Source: Chinchilla lanigera
Taxonomy: Eukaryota; Chordata; Mammalia; Rodentia; Chinchillidae
Length of the DNA: 64,000 bases
Direction: 5' to 3'
NCBI RefSeq assembly: GCF_000276665.1
Contig: NW_004955423.1
Span: 1,228,998 to 1,292,997, forward strand
Shown here piece by piece: positions 23,410-33,661 of this stretch; positions within the stretch are counted from its first letter, which is position 1; each line of letters starts with the position of its first letter. A program made the translations under genes and the position numbers. Under the pieces are notes generated by a model. That model saw nothing but the letters and a program-made list of their open reading frames with translations. It was not told the DNA's origin and did not search any database.

Positions 23410-24295
23410 GAGATTGTGAATCCAGTTTACTACCTCTTCATGACCTAAAACAAAAGTCACTGCCAATTTCTTCTCTTTCTTTTTTGTTTTAATCAATCCC
23501 ACAAATCTAGCCAGAGTCTGAGTAAATGTAAAAACCCTTCCTCTAAAGTCAGCTAAATTGAAATAAAAAGCTGAGGGCCCGTATATGACAGCAATCTAAC
23601 AACAAAGAGAAACTAAACGTATAAAATCAAAACAGAAAATAGAATATGAAATACCACAAGAATACTTACCTTTACTACATAACTATTAAAATACAAATGA
23701 GTTGTAATGTTTAAAGCAAATGTAGTCAAAATATTCCTGTCTCTGAAGTTTTTGATGTCAATTTCTTGTTACAGCTATAAATTTAAAGAAGACAAACAAG
23801 AATAGTTGGAAAAGTTGTATTAGTTCCTGGACTGATGGTTGTTTTCCTGGACCCGCATTTTTAGGAAATCCAGTCTTCTTCCCATTCTGGAGGGAAACAC
23901 ATACCTCCTCTCCTTCTATACAAAGTAGGTGGATAGGAGAAAGTATTTCCTTGGCTTAGAGTTCCTTCATGGAAACCATGACCTGTTTCAGCACTGCTTC
24001 TGCAGCTCTCCTCTCCTTTTCTCCTCTCCTCTCTCCTCCCTTGGAGTCTTCAGCCCTCCTTAGAATCTAATCATATGCATGTTAGACAGGGATTCCACAT
24101 GCAGAAGAGGTTTCTGATACACGCAACACATCTCTCTTCATTTGCCTGATCCAGCATAGCCGTGGTGGACAGGTCCATGATCCTTGCAGTGTGCTGCACC
24201 ACGCACATGCCTTGGATTACTTTTACTCTTAAGGCTGCTGAAGACGGCTCTGCCATGAGCAAATACACCTTAAAGTATGAGGAAGTTACCTTCAA
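23410..24295. other. Unique intergenic sequence
   Basis: No convincing gene or repeat; a CTCCT-rich patch lies at 24005-24045. Confidence 0.5.
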
Positions 24296-24310
24296 TCAAA
24301 TGGGAATCAG

Positions 24311-24420
24311 GGGGCTGGGGATTTAGCTCAGCAGCAAAGCGCCTGCCTGGCAAGTGCAAGGTCCTGAGTTCGGTTCCCGGTACCGGAGAAAAACCAAAAA
24401 AAAAAAAAACAACAACAAAA
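24311..24420 (+). repeat. ID-type SINE with target duplication
   Basis: Flanked by AAATGGGAATCAG (24298-24310) and AAATGGGGATCAG (24421-24433). Confidence 0.93.
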
Positions 24421-24531
24421 AAATGGGGATCAGGCTCCAGGGTGGTACCTCCTTGCGGTATCATCATATGGAGGGAGGAGAACATGAGACCAAACTCTCT
24501 ACTCCACTTTTTGTTATTATTGTTATTGTTG

Positions 24532-24605
24532 TCTTAGGTGCTATGGATTGAACCCAGGCCTACAAATGCTAAGCACTTGCTGTCATTGAGCTATTCCCCT
24601 ATCCC
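24532..24605 (-). repeat. Old ID-like SINE
   Basis: Minus strand: aggggaatagctcaatgaca ... tgggttcaatccatagc. Confidence 0.65.
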
Positions 24606-25021
24606 TTTCAATGTCTTTTATAATGGCATTAATTCCACCCACAAGGGCAAAGCCTTCATGAGCTATTTGCCTTATAAATGACCCACCTCTTCATACTGTT
24701 GCATTAAAGATTAAATTGCAATACAAATTTCAGAGGGACACAAACATCTAAGCCATAGCAGAGTCCCACGTGACTACAATGGTAATTCTCTTATTAACAC
24801 ATCCTTTACCAACTTCTCTTCCTTCTCTATATCAGGGAGTTACAGAAACGGCAAATCATCTGAATATGCTGTCAGCAACAGGACCGGGACATAGCTGCCA
24901 TCTGTATTAGTCTCCTTTTCACTGCTAGGACCAAATATCTGACATATACAACGTAAGGGAGAAAATGTTTATTTTGTAAGGTCAGCCCAGATTCAGAGGG
25001 AGAAAATACAGAAGTAGATGA

Positions 25022-25192
25022 GGCAGGCAGAGTGGCAAACAGCTATAATCCCATTTGGGGAAGCTGAGGCAGGAGAATCAAAAGTGTGAGGGTAGTCTGG
25101 TTAACTTAGTGAGAACCCTGTCTCACAAATTTAAAAGGGCTAGGAATGTAGCTCAGTGCAGAGGGCTTGTGTTCAATCCCCAGTACTGTGAG
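25022..25192 (+). repeat. B1-ID dimer SINE
   Basis: B1 part with aagctgaggcaggagaatca and gagaaccctgtctcac, then aaagggctaggaatgtagct and ttcaatccccagtact. Confidence 0.85.
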
Positions 25193-25199
25193 CGGGTCG

Positions 25200-25720
25200 G
25201 TCGGGCATGAATGTTGGGAGCCCCTTGTGGAGATTAGCTATTAGACTTGTCTTTGCACATGCTTCTTCCTGCCTTGATGATGTTACCTAGAAATGAGGAA
25301 CTATACGAAGCAGCTTCAGGAGGCTATACTGTATTTGCAGAATTCAACTCATGCAAGAGTGTATGATGACTGTTTTAAGGTGTTAATTTTTGAGGTGATT
25401 TCTTATGCAGTACTAGGGTACTTGCATGAGTGAAAGAACACGACTGGAGGCTCCAGGAGAATTCTCATAGGTTATCACTGGGCAATAATACTGCCTTCCC
25501 TTTTGCTCTCCTCCACTTCTTCAGATAATTACCTAATTCCTTATATTAAGTCACTATGTACTTGAAATATTTGAGTTGCTTCTGTTTTTCTGGTTAATCA
25601 CGTGGTAGAACATTGTATTATTCTGCACTCCTAGAACTAGAAAATGTGCTTGTTTTAAAAAATTTTTCGTATAATTTCAGGTTGTCTTTCAGTTTGAAGT
25701 AACTACAATCAAAATACATG
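25200..25720. other. Unique AT-rich sequence
   Basis: Nothing recognisable as gene or repeat. Confidence 0.45.
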
Positions 25721-25726
25721 ATGACA

Positions 25727-25889
25727 GCCAGGTATGGTGGTGCACGCCTGTAATCCCGGCACTCAGGAGGCTGAGGCAGGAAGATCACTGTGAGTTCGAG
25801 ATCAACCTGAGAGCTACAAAGTGAGCTCAAGACTGGCCTGAAATGCACAGTCAGTCCCTGTCTCAAAAAGACAGAAAAAAACAAAACAA

Positions 25890-25922
<33 letters not shown>
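25727..25922 (+). repeat. B1 SINE followed by TA microsatellite
   Basis: B1 from ccaggtatggtggtgcacgc to ctgtctcaaaaagac; the A-rich tail leads into (TA)14 at 25894-25922. Confidence 0.93.
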
Positions 25923-25925
<3 letters not shown>

Positions 25926-25951
25926 AATATTTACATTTAAAAAATTTTTTG

Positions 25952-26362
25952 CAGTAAAAGACACATTGCCATTAATTCCGCTCAAAATATTCTTCCTCAC
26001 TTCAAACACACATATCCCATTGTTCTCGTCACTTTCTCAAGCATTTCTAGAGGTCCTCTTTTGTCTCTATGAGATGTGACTAAAAATGTTGCCAATTTTT
26101 TATACCATCCAAAGGAAAGGTTGGCTAATAAAAACTAGCTCTGAAAACCTTTGACTTCTGGCTCTTGCCCAACGTCAAAATGACCATGAAAGGTAAACAT
26201 TTTGAATGGATTTAGGACATTTAGGCAGCTATGACAGCACAGTTAAAGACACTCACAAAAGGGGACTTTCAAAACTTCAGAAAGTGGCAGGGACAATGGA
26301 ATGTGTGCTCAGAGAGGGGTAGTATTTTGAGGAGAGAGTAACAGCAATGGGTCTTTTACTGT
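25952..26362. mobile_element. Palindromic mariner-type remnant
   Basis: The left arm (25952-26112) is the 3' part of a mariner transposase gene on the minus strand. The right arm (about 26125-26362) is the same part on the plus strand, where FDFWLLPNVKMTMKG (near 26150-26195) and LTKGDFQNFRKWQGQW (near 26250-26297) can be read. Both outer ends read inward as CAGTAAAAGAC. Two 3' halves therefore face each other tail-out. Stops are present and there is no catalytic N-terminal part. Confidence 0.7.
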
Positions 26363-26595
26363 ATTAAAATCTTAAAATATTGACTGCATTTTTTGAACTC
26401 ACATTCTGTATTTTCCGGAACTTCTTTTGGTCTATTTGGCTCAGTTTATAAAGGTTTCAATCTACAGGTGGCTGGCTCAAACGCTGAGCGGCAAGGCAGA
26501 GGGACACGGGAGAGGAGAAACCTCTCTAGTGGCAAAGTTGGAAGTGGGTGGCAAAGCAGACAAGACAGCCAGCAGTAAGCAAGTGATAAACTCAA

Positions 26596-26706
26596 TTTTA
26601 AATTTGGAGACAGGGTTATACTGAGATGAGTTGCAGAACTGCCCAGGCTGGCTTGAACTTTTGATCCCAGAATGATGGGATTACAGACATGTGCCATCAT
26701 GCCTGA
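26596..26706 (-). repeat. Degenerate B1 SINE
   Basis: tggagacagggttatactga, gcccaggctggcttgaactt, gatgggattacagacatgtgcc. Confidence 0.8.
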
Positions 26707-26785
26707 CTCTGAAAGCTTTTCTTAAATGATTTATATATGAACTTTCCCTCTCCTCTCCCTCTACCTAACTTCTGCTTTTTCCTTC

Positions 26786-26932
26786 CCTTAAACCCAGGGC
26801 CTTCACAGAGCTATATCCTCAATCATTTTTTATTTTTATTTTGAGGCAGGGCCTCAGGCTGGGCTTGAATGTGGGCTTCATGCTTGCCTCCCAGGGTGCT
26901 AGGATTACCAGCATACACCAGCATACCTAGCT
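26786..26932 (-). repeat. B1-ID dimer SINE
   Basis: ID part (aacccagggccttcacagag) followed by the T-rich joint and the B1 part (ttttgaggcagggcctcagg). Confidence 0.65.
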
Positions 26933-27071
26933 GGACCTTTTTTCCTAACATAGCTCACGAAATGCAAATTTTTCTTCTTTCCCCTTTTTTCTAGCAGCTC
27001 TTACTGAAACTGAAATAGATTTGTAAACAAGTAAATTATAGTACAATGGGGATTCAAAAATAGAAACACAA

Positions 27072-27384
27072 GCTGAGTATCCTTTATCAGCCTGGGATCA
27101 GAAATGCCTTGGATATTGTATGTTTTAGGATTTGGGAATATTTGCATATACATAATGAGGTATCTTGGGTTTTAGACCTAAGTCTAAGCATGAAATTGAT
27201 TTCTATTTCATATATACCTTTGCACACAGCCTAAAGATAACTTTATACAATATTTTTAGTGCATTTAGACTCATCACATGAGGTCAGGTGTTGAGTTTTC
27301 CACTTGTAATAACATGCTAATATCTGAAAACTTTTGGATTTTGGAGCATTTTGGATTTCAGAATTTAGGGATGTGCTTATCACA
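27072..27384 (+). mobile_element. TcMar-Tigger-like DNA transposon relic
   Basis: Starts gctgagtatcctttatc. The interior shows gggaatatttgcatatacat, aatgaggtatcttgggtttt and tttatacaatatttttagtg. It ends with the inverted block tttggattttggagcatttt ... agggatgtgctt. It is an old eutherian relic without coding capacity. Confidence 0.65.
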
Positions 27385-27439
27385 GGCACAGCTAATGAGA
27401 AAATAAGTGACCCTGTACGGAGGCCCAGGGAAAAATTTG

Positions 27440-28090
27440 ACATAGGAACTAAAATTTTAGCTTGACCTGAAGGTATGGTTTGCCAGGTAAAGAAGGAAAA
27501 AGGTCATTCCAGAGCTGGGAGGACGTATGCATAAAGGTAGTAAAAGAGACTGCATTAGTTAGCCTTAGCTTATGTGCAATTAGAAAGACTGAGAAAGACT
27601 ACAGAAAAACAAGTTGAATTGTGCTGTAAAAGACACTTAAAAAAAAAAAGTACAAGAGTTTAGATTTTATATGATTATTACCAAGGACAAGAGGAGTCTA
27701 ATATTCACATCTGTAGTCACTGGGACAATGTGAAGGATAGACTGAAGTAAGGCAGACTAGCAGCAAGCCGAGTTAGGAGGTTATCCCAAGATTCAGATAA
27801 TAAATAGTAAGCTATACAGTGAGAATTTGCAGTTGCCTAAACTCCAAGGCAGCATGACTAGAATCTTGTAAATAAAACCTAGAATAAAATAGAACAGGTA
27901 CCATTGAGAATATAACCCTTAATTACAAAATCCTAAATGACAGTCACAGCTCCCAGGGCATTTTCTATTTGTGTGACAGTAAACTTGTTACTGAGATATG
28001 AAAAACAAGATCCTTGCAATTAAAAAATATTTGGCCTTGAGTTTTAAGAGACAGCTTTACTCCAAGATTCCAAAATTCAGCAACATTTGA
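27440..28090. other. Unique AT-rich sequence
   Basis: No gene or clear repeat. Confidence 0.45.
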
Positions 28091-28103
28091 ATAAGATGAA
28101 ACT

Positions 28104-28200
28104 GGGGCTGGGGATTTAGCTCAGCGGCACAGCACCTGCCTGGCAAACGCGAGGTTGTGAGTTCGATTCCCGGTACCGGAAAAAAAAAAAAAAAAACTGC
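28104..28200 (+). repeat. ID-type SINE with short target duplication
   Basis: TAAGATGAAA at 28092-28101 and 28202-28211 flanks the element, whose A-tail has 16 A followed by ctgcg. Confidence 0.9.
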
Positions 28201-28214
28201 GTAAGATGAAAGTA

Positions 28215-28940
28215 TGCAAACCTAATGCCAGGTGAGATTTTTCTATAAGCTCTTTCTGATGAGAATTTTGTTCAAAAGATAAGTCCTATACAATACATCA
28301 ACTTTACAAAATAGTTTCTTTAACATTTGATATTCTACATAACACTAAGTGAATCATTTAGACAAGAGTGGATAGAAAAAGGAAGCTAAAAATATTACCA
28401 GACATTACCTCTGCTTCCTTACAGTGAGCTCTACAATTATCTTGCAACAGCTCACAATTTTACTGTACTGAGTAGGATTATGGGTTTTTTCTTGGATTAT
28501 AATGTTTTAAATAACCTTCAAACAAATATATAAAGATTCACCTCAGTTTTTCCAGAGTACTCTAGAAAGAAAAAGATTTAGTGGAAGAAAAATACTCCTT
28601 AGAACTATAAATATTAAGTTTCAAATTCTTTTACCTCCATTTGCTAGATGTTACTGTATTACTTAATTTCTTTGTGACTTAGCTTCCTCATTCATAAAGT
28701 TTTTAAAAAAGAACATACTTTGTAAAGGTTACCATTATATGTATGATGCAACTGCATATGTAAAACAAACTTAGAAAACATACCCTGTGCTGTGCAATAT
28801 ATAAATAAATGTTTCTGAGATATGGTACTTTTCTATTTAATATTCCAACCACATTACTACCATATGTTACAGATTCTAGAAATTTTCTGGTGACACATTA
28901 CAAAATTCAGCATATCCTTTTTAGTCACAATAAAAGAAAT
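28215..28940. other. Unique AT-rich sequence
   Basis: No gene, RNA or repeat recognised. Confidence 0.45.
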
Positions 28941-28947
28941 AAATTTA

Positions 28948-29052
28948 GAGGTAGGCAGGAAGGCGCACGCCTACAGTCTAACTATTGACGAGGCTCAGCA
29001 AGGAGAATTAGGCATTTCTAGTCAGCCTGGGCAATACAGCAAGACTTGTCTC
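28948..29052 (+). repeat. Degenerate B1 SINE
   Basis: ggcaggaaggcgcacgccta, cagcctgggcaatacagcaa, gacttgtctc. Confidence 0.75.
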
Positions 29053-29119
29053 ATTAGAAGGTTTACCATATCAGGAAATTTTGAGTCTGCTGTAATTTTC
29101 CCTCTAAAGTTAAAGGAAT

Positions 29120-29222
29120 TTTAAGTTCTTTTTTTCTTTTTTGGGGTGGGGTACTGGGAATTGAACTCAGGACCTTGTACTTGCCAGGCAGGCGGTTACA
29201 CCAGTGGGCTAAATCCCCAGCC
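29120..29222 (-). repeat. ID-type SINE
   Basis: Minus strand: aggctggggatttagcccac ... gtcctgagttcaattcccag. Confidence 0.88.
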
Positions 29223-29409
29223 TGAGATTCTTTAAGAACAAACATAGTTTCTTCTTCCTTTGCTAGACATTTCCATTCTGATATTATCTCACAAATGAGC
29301 AAGTGAAATAACATACACAAGCTCTAGTACCCTCTAGTCATATATGTTTGCCATATAATAAAAATGGTTTTTATATGCACATTCACACTACACGTTCCCT
29401 ATTTCAGTT

Positions 29410-29544
29410 TACTAGATAGGTGCTCTAACCAGCTGAACCACAGGGCCCACCGTTTTTTGTTTTTTTTTTTGGTATCGGGACTCAAACTCAGGACTGTGCG
29501 TTTGCCAAGCATGTGCTTGTGCCCTGAGCTATATCCCCGGCCCT
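29410..29544 (-). repeat. Chimeric insertion: ID SINE plus tRNA-Thr-like 5' half
   Basis: A perfect 17-bp duplication CGTTCCCTATTTCAGTT (29393-29409 and 29545-29561) encloses the insert. On the minus strand an ID body and A-rich tail (29544-29453) are followed by about 43 nt containing gtggttcagctggttagagc and acctatctagta. This resembles the 5' half of tRNA-Thr(AGT), up to its anticodon loop. The tRNA identity is from memory of that tRNA. Confidence 0.7.
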
Positions 29545-29629
29545 CGTTCCCTATTTCAGTTCTCAATATAAAGATCTGTGCACCTAAAAAGAACATGACT
29601 GTTAGGAAGTAGTCCTACCAACTATTTTT

Positions 29630-30035
29630 ATGTTCATAATCCTAGTAGCATTATTTCTAATACCCTGAATGAATAAACAAAATGTGCTATATACAACAGA
29701 ATAATATTCAGCCTTAACAAAAAGGACATTTTGATACATTCTACAACATGAACCTTGAAGACATTACTGGAGGTGAAATAAGTATGATTTTGCTATTATG
29801 AGGTACCTGGAATAGTCAAATTCAGAGATGAAAGGAAGAATGGTAATTATTAAGTATAATGGGGAGTTCTGTTTAATGAGGACAGAATTTCAATTTGAAA
29901 TAAAGAGTACTGGAGATGAACGGTAGTGATATCTGTACTATATGAAGGTACTCAAAACTATAAAAGTGTATAAAACTATAAAACTGTACAATTAAAACAA
30001 GTTAAGTGGTAAGTTTTATGGTACATTTAACCACA
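29630..30035 (+). mobile_element. Ancient L1 3' end
   Basis: Blocks atgaggtacctggaatagtc, aattcagagatgaaaggaag, atggggagttctgtttaatg and gtggtaagttttatggtaca follow the old L1 3' UTR order. Confidence 0.75.
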
Positions 30036-30042
30036 AAAAAAG

Positions 30043-30150
30043 GGTAAACTAGAGACTTAGTAAGACCCTGTCTCAAAATTTAAAATAAAAAAGGGCTGGG
30101 GATGTAGATCAGTGCCAAGGCCCTAGGTTCAATCCCCAGTACCAAAATAA
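30043..30150 (+). repeat. 5'-truncated B1-ID dimer SINE
   Basis: Ends of the B1 (gtaagaccctgtctcaaaat) and the ID part (gggctggggatgtagatcag ... caatccccagtacc). Confidence 0.85.
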
Positions 30151-30161
30151 AATAGCATGCT

Positions 30162-30270
30162 CACTGGGTATTGTGGCACATGCCTATAATCCCAGCACTT
30201 TGGAAGGCTGAGGCAGGAGGATCACAAGTTTGAAGTCAACCTTGACCACACTGCGAGACCAAAAACAAAA
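30162..30270 (+). repeat. B1 SINE
   Basis: ctgggtattgtggcacatgc, gcactttggaaggctgaggc, actgcgagacc. Confidence 0.9.
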
Positions 30271-30479
30271 CCTTGTTAAAAAGAATAAACAGCAATGAGA
30301 TAGCATTACAGATCTGTTTCACACTGGGCATGCCTAGCAGCAAGCTGAAAAAACACAAAGCAGGTAGAGATATACAACTGGACTGGACTCTAGTGGGTGA
30401 AAGGAGATGTGAAGTTAAGAGCCTCCTGATTTTGATTTTGCTTTTCTATAGAAACACATTTTAACCCTCAGTTTATTCT

Positions 30480-30572
30480 CCTTAAATCATTTGGGTTGTT
30501 TGGTGTTTTGTTGGGGGTTTTTTTGGTGGGTTTCTTTTTTTTGGGGGGGGGTTGTTGTCTTTTTTTCCAGTG
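30480..30572 (+). repeat. G/T-rich low-complexity tract
   Basis: Runs of T and G, including nine G at about 30543-30551, on one strand. Confidence 0.85.
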
Positions 30573-30656
30573 AGATTAATATGTCCCTTCTAATAGAGGT
30601 TGGCTCACAGCCATTACCCCGCTAACCTGCCCTAAGAATACATAGATGTTCCAAGG

Positions 30657-30890
30657 CAGTGGCTCTCAGTAGCGGGTAATTTTGACCCCTTCTCAACTCC
30701 CAGGGACACTGGACAATGTCTAGAGATATTTTGGGGCTGTCATACCTGGGGAGTGGGGTTGGAAGGAATGCTACTGGCGTATACTGGATCTAAGCCAAGA
30801 ATGCAGCTATAGACCTGCAATGCTCAAGCTGATCTCCCCCACAAAGAATTAACCAGCCCCAAATGCAAATGCTGAGGTTGAGAAATCCTG
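30657..30890. mobile_element. MER5A-like hAT-Charlie relic
   Basis: Begins CAGTGGCTCTCAG and ends TTGAGAAATCCTG (inverted terminal match). The interior has ggacactggacaatgtctag and tttggggctgtcatacctgg, as in this old eutherian family. Confidence 0.75.
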
Positions 30891-30899
30891 GGTCTCTTG

Positions 30900-31780
30900 A
30901 TTTATGGCAGAAACAGATCCTAAGTAAAATTTTTTCTTTTTATTTCGTTTCTTGTTTCATGTGTTTTGAGGACATAATCAGTGGTGGCACTACAACAGAA
31001 AATGGTCCCACCCAGCCAGTATACTTCAGTTTCTTAGTTGCCCAGGTTCCTGTTCCAGGTTAGTCCTAGTCTCTTACAAATGGCTGGTCACTATGGTACA
31101 CAATGTATAAACCAATCCCAAACTGCACTTCCTGCTTGCTTACCTAATATAAGCCTTCAATTACCAGAGATCGGGGCCTGATATTCTGGGAATGACCCTG
31201 CCTCCAAATCCTGGGTGTTGTTTTAGTGTCTCTGCTTGCAGGTACAGCACTTCACTGCTCTACACATTAGCTGATCTTACCTATGATATTCAATAGCCCG
31301 GAGCAGGGTGGAAAAGAGAGAGTAGGGCAGGAATTGTGGTTAACTGCCTAAGGACAGAGGAGAAGAAAGTAAAAAATCCAAGTGAAGTCAGTGGAAAAGA
31401 GTGCCTGTGCTTTCGGGATTCAATAGGTCTTCCTGATGGCCACAGGATATCTATGAGCTGGAGAGACATAACTGATTTAGAGAACTCTATGAGCAGATAT
31501 CTGTGTGTTTTAATAAGTTATAACCTTATTGACAAATAATACATCTGTCTACAGGTCAACATACTATTTATAAACTCAACATATGATTTATAATTACCTA
31601 AAACTTGTATGTTTTCTGAGGAGCAATGCCTTATATTCTCCTTTTACATGATATTAAATAACAATGGACCTGATGTAGAAGTAGAACTCATTTGGTATAA
31701 TCTAGACGTCCTTGAGAAATTCATGAATATTCTCAGGCCTGTAGGTCATTAATTCATTACTACAGTACACATTAAAATAG
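30900..31780. other. Unique sequence
   Basis: No coding or repeat assignment. Confidence 0.4.
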
Positions 31781-32058
31781 TGCCTTTTTACAAACACTTT
31801 GGATAACACATACCAAAATTGAAAATATACATACTCCATAACCCAGCAATTTAAAAGAAATATATATATATATATATATACCCACCACCAGAAGACACAT
31901 AAAAAAATGCTCTTCACCATACTACTCATAATGGCCCAGAAGAAAAATTTCTCAAATGCTCATCAATGGTAGAATGGATATTTTAGATGTACACTAAAAA
32001 ATGGATAAATGAAATGCTATGGTACTCAGCAATGAGAATAAAAGAACTACAAATACAT
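31780..32058 (+). mobile_element. Ancient L1 fragment with TA tract
   Basis: The series ccataacccagcaatttaaa, tggcccagaagaaaaatttc and caatggtagaatggatattt follows the L1 ORF2 end and 3' UTR. A (TA)n tract lies at 31859-31881. Confidence 0.6.
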
Positions 32059-32437
32059 GCAACAGTATGGTAGGGTCTTCCTTTGGTAGGTTAAATAATG
32101 GCCTCCAAAGATATCCAGGCCCTAGTACTCAGAATTTGTGTAAGTTATTTGATATGGCAAAAGAGACTGCACATCTGATTAAGAATCTTGAGATGGGAGA
32201 ATTACTTTGGACTATCCAGAGGGACTACAAATGTAGAAGCAAAGAAAGATCTGGCTATACAAGAGTTGATGTAGCAACAAAATCAGGCTTTTAACATGGA
32301 AGAAGGAGCCATAAGTCCAGGAATACAGGAAGTCATTAGAAGCTGAAAAAAGATGTCAAATCAAATTTTCTCCTTATGACCTTTAGAAAGAACCAAGCCT
32401 TCTAATACCTTGATTTTGGCCTAATGAAACTGAATTT

Positions 32438-33010
32438 TTTCTTTTCCTTTCCTTTCTTCTCTCTCCCCCTTCCTATTTGAACATTTTCTTCCTATTTCAC
32501 AATATCTATTTCACATTTTGGTCCTTATTTACACTTTCAGTTTCTCTAACCAGAGAAACAATGTGGTATTTACACACATTTGTCCAATTTATTTCACTTA
32601 AGAGTATGATATCCGGGGCTGGGGATTTAGCTCAGCGGCAAAAGCACCTGCCTGGCAAGCGCAAGGTCGTGAGTTCGGTTCCCGGTACCGCAGAAAAAAC
32701 AAAAAAAAAAAAAAAAAAAAAAAAGAGTATGATATCCTTGCGAAACAGGAAGGGGAGAACGGACAGAGAAAAGAAGGAAAAAGAAAAAGCAAGAATAGGA
32801 AAAAATGGAAACAAAGCTTTTATAAATAGGGAGGGGAAAAGGGGTTGAAGGGAGGGTAAGGGAATGGGGAAAAACAAAAGAATCAAGATATATCATGTAC
32901 AGGTACAAACTCCCTATGATGAATGTGATCATTATGTGTACCTAGAATGTACTGATAAACAATTAATTTTAAAAAATTGTAAAAAGTTAAAAAAAATTTA
33001 AAAATAAAAA
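32438..33010. mobile_element. L1 3' end with inverted 5' part
   Basis: The left portion (about 32460-32750) reads as L1 tail on the minus strand (caatttatttcacttaagag). The right portion reads as 3' UTR on the plus strand (tcatgtacaggtacaaactc, gtgatcattatgtgtaccta) and ends in A-rich sequence at 33010. This is the usual product of twin priming. An ID SINE sits inside. Confidence 0.6.
32615..32723 (+). repeat. ID-type SINE with perfect 14-bp target duplication
   Basis: AGAGTATGATATCC at 32601-32614 and 32724-32737; the body is close to the other young copies. Confidence 0.95.
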
Positions 33011-33099
33011 ACTCCTGATTTTGGACTTCTGATCTCTAGCACTATAAGAGAAAAAAAGTCACTAAGTTTGCTTATTACAGAAGCAACAGTCACAAAAGT

Positions 33100-33655
33100 A
33101 ATAAGTGAAAGAAGTCTATTGTGTATGATTACATTTACATAGAATAAAAAATAGGCAGACTTAATCCATGTTTTTAAAAGTCAGGATAGTAGTTACTTCT
33201 AGAGAAAGAGACGATGTTAAAATAGGAACAAGTGGGATCATAATGCTTGTCTTCCTCCAAATACTGGTGATGTTTAGTTTGTGCAAACCCTTATTGTACA
33301 TATGCAATTTTAAAAATTGGTGCCTTTTCAAAACCTATCAATCTCAGAATCTGGTGAAAAGATATATATTCAAGGAGGTGGGAGAGATCTTTTACTGAAC
33401 AATAACTATTTCTCAAAAACTCCCAAGATTTTGTTTCTCTAAAAAGACTAAAAAGTTTCAATGACTGGCAACATATAATAGGGACTACTTTTAAGTGCTA
33501 AAATTACAGTATTTCTTAAAGGAGAAAGGTGGCTAGTACATGCCAAAAAACCAAAATGTTCTTAGGGCCTAATATCTTGAAACTAGTAAGAATGGTAAAA
33601 GAAATCTCTCTATGGATCATTAAACATAAAAACAATTTATAAAACACATCAGAAT
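33100..33655. other. AT-rich sequence downstream of the DR1 end
   Basis: 33100-33330 resembles an old L1 3' UTR weakly; the rest is unique. Confidence 0.35.
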
Positions 33656-33661
33656 TTTATT
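33656..33661 (-). terminator. Candidate distal polyadenylation signal of DR1
   Basis: The plus-strand bases tttatt read AATAAA on the minus strand. They are followed within about 25 nt by a run rich in T and TG (TGTGTTTTATAAATTG), as expected for a downstream element. It is the last canonical hexamer before repeat-derived sequence resumes at about 33.3 kb. Confidence 0.5.

Larger units (their letters stand above)
32065..33100 (+). repeat. Ancient LTR-like repeat split by a later insertion
   Basis: Left part 32065-32437 (ggcctccaaagatatccagg ... gattttggcctaatgaaact) continues at 33011-33100 (ggacttctgatctctagcac ... cagaagcaacagtcac). The 573 bp between is a younger L1 tail. Family uncertain. 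Confidence 0.55.

Noticed and set aside
32627..32932. Overlapping Phe/Ser-rich minus-strand frames
   Set aside because: Complement of an ID SINE A-tail and a purine-rich L1 3' UTR.
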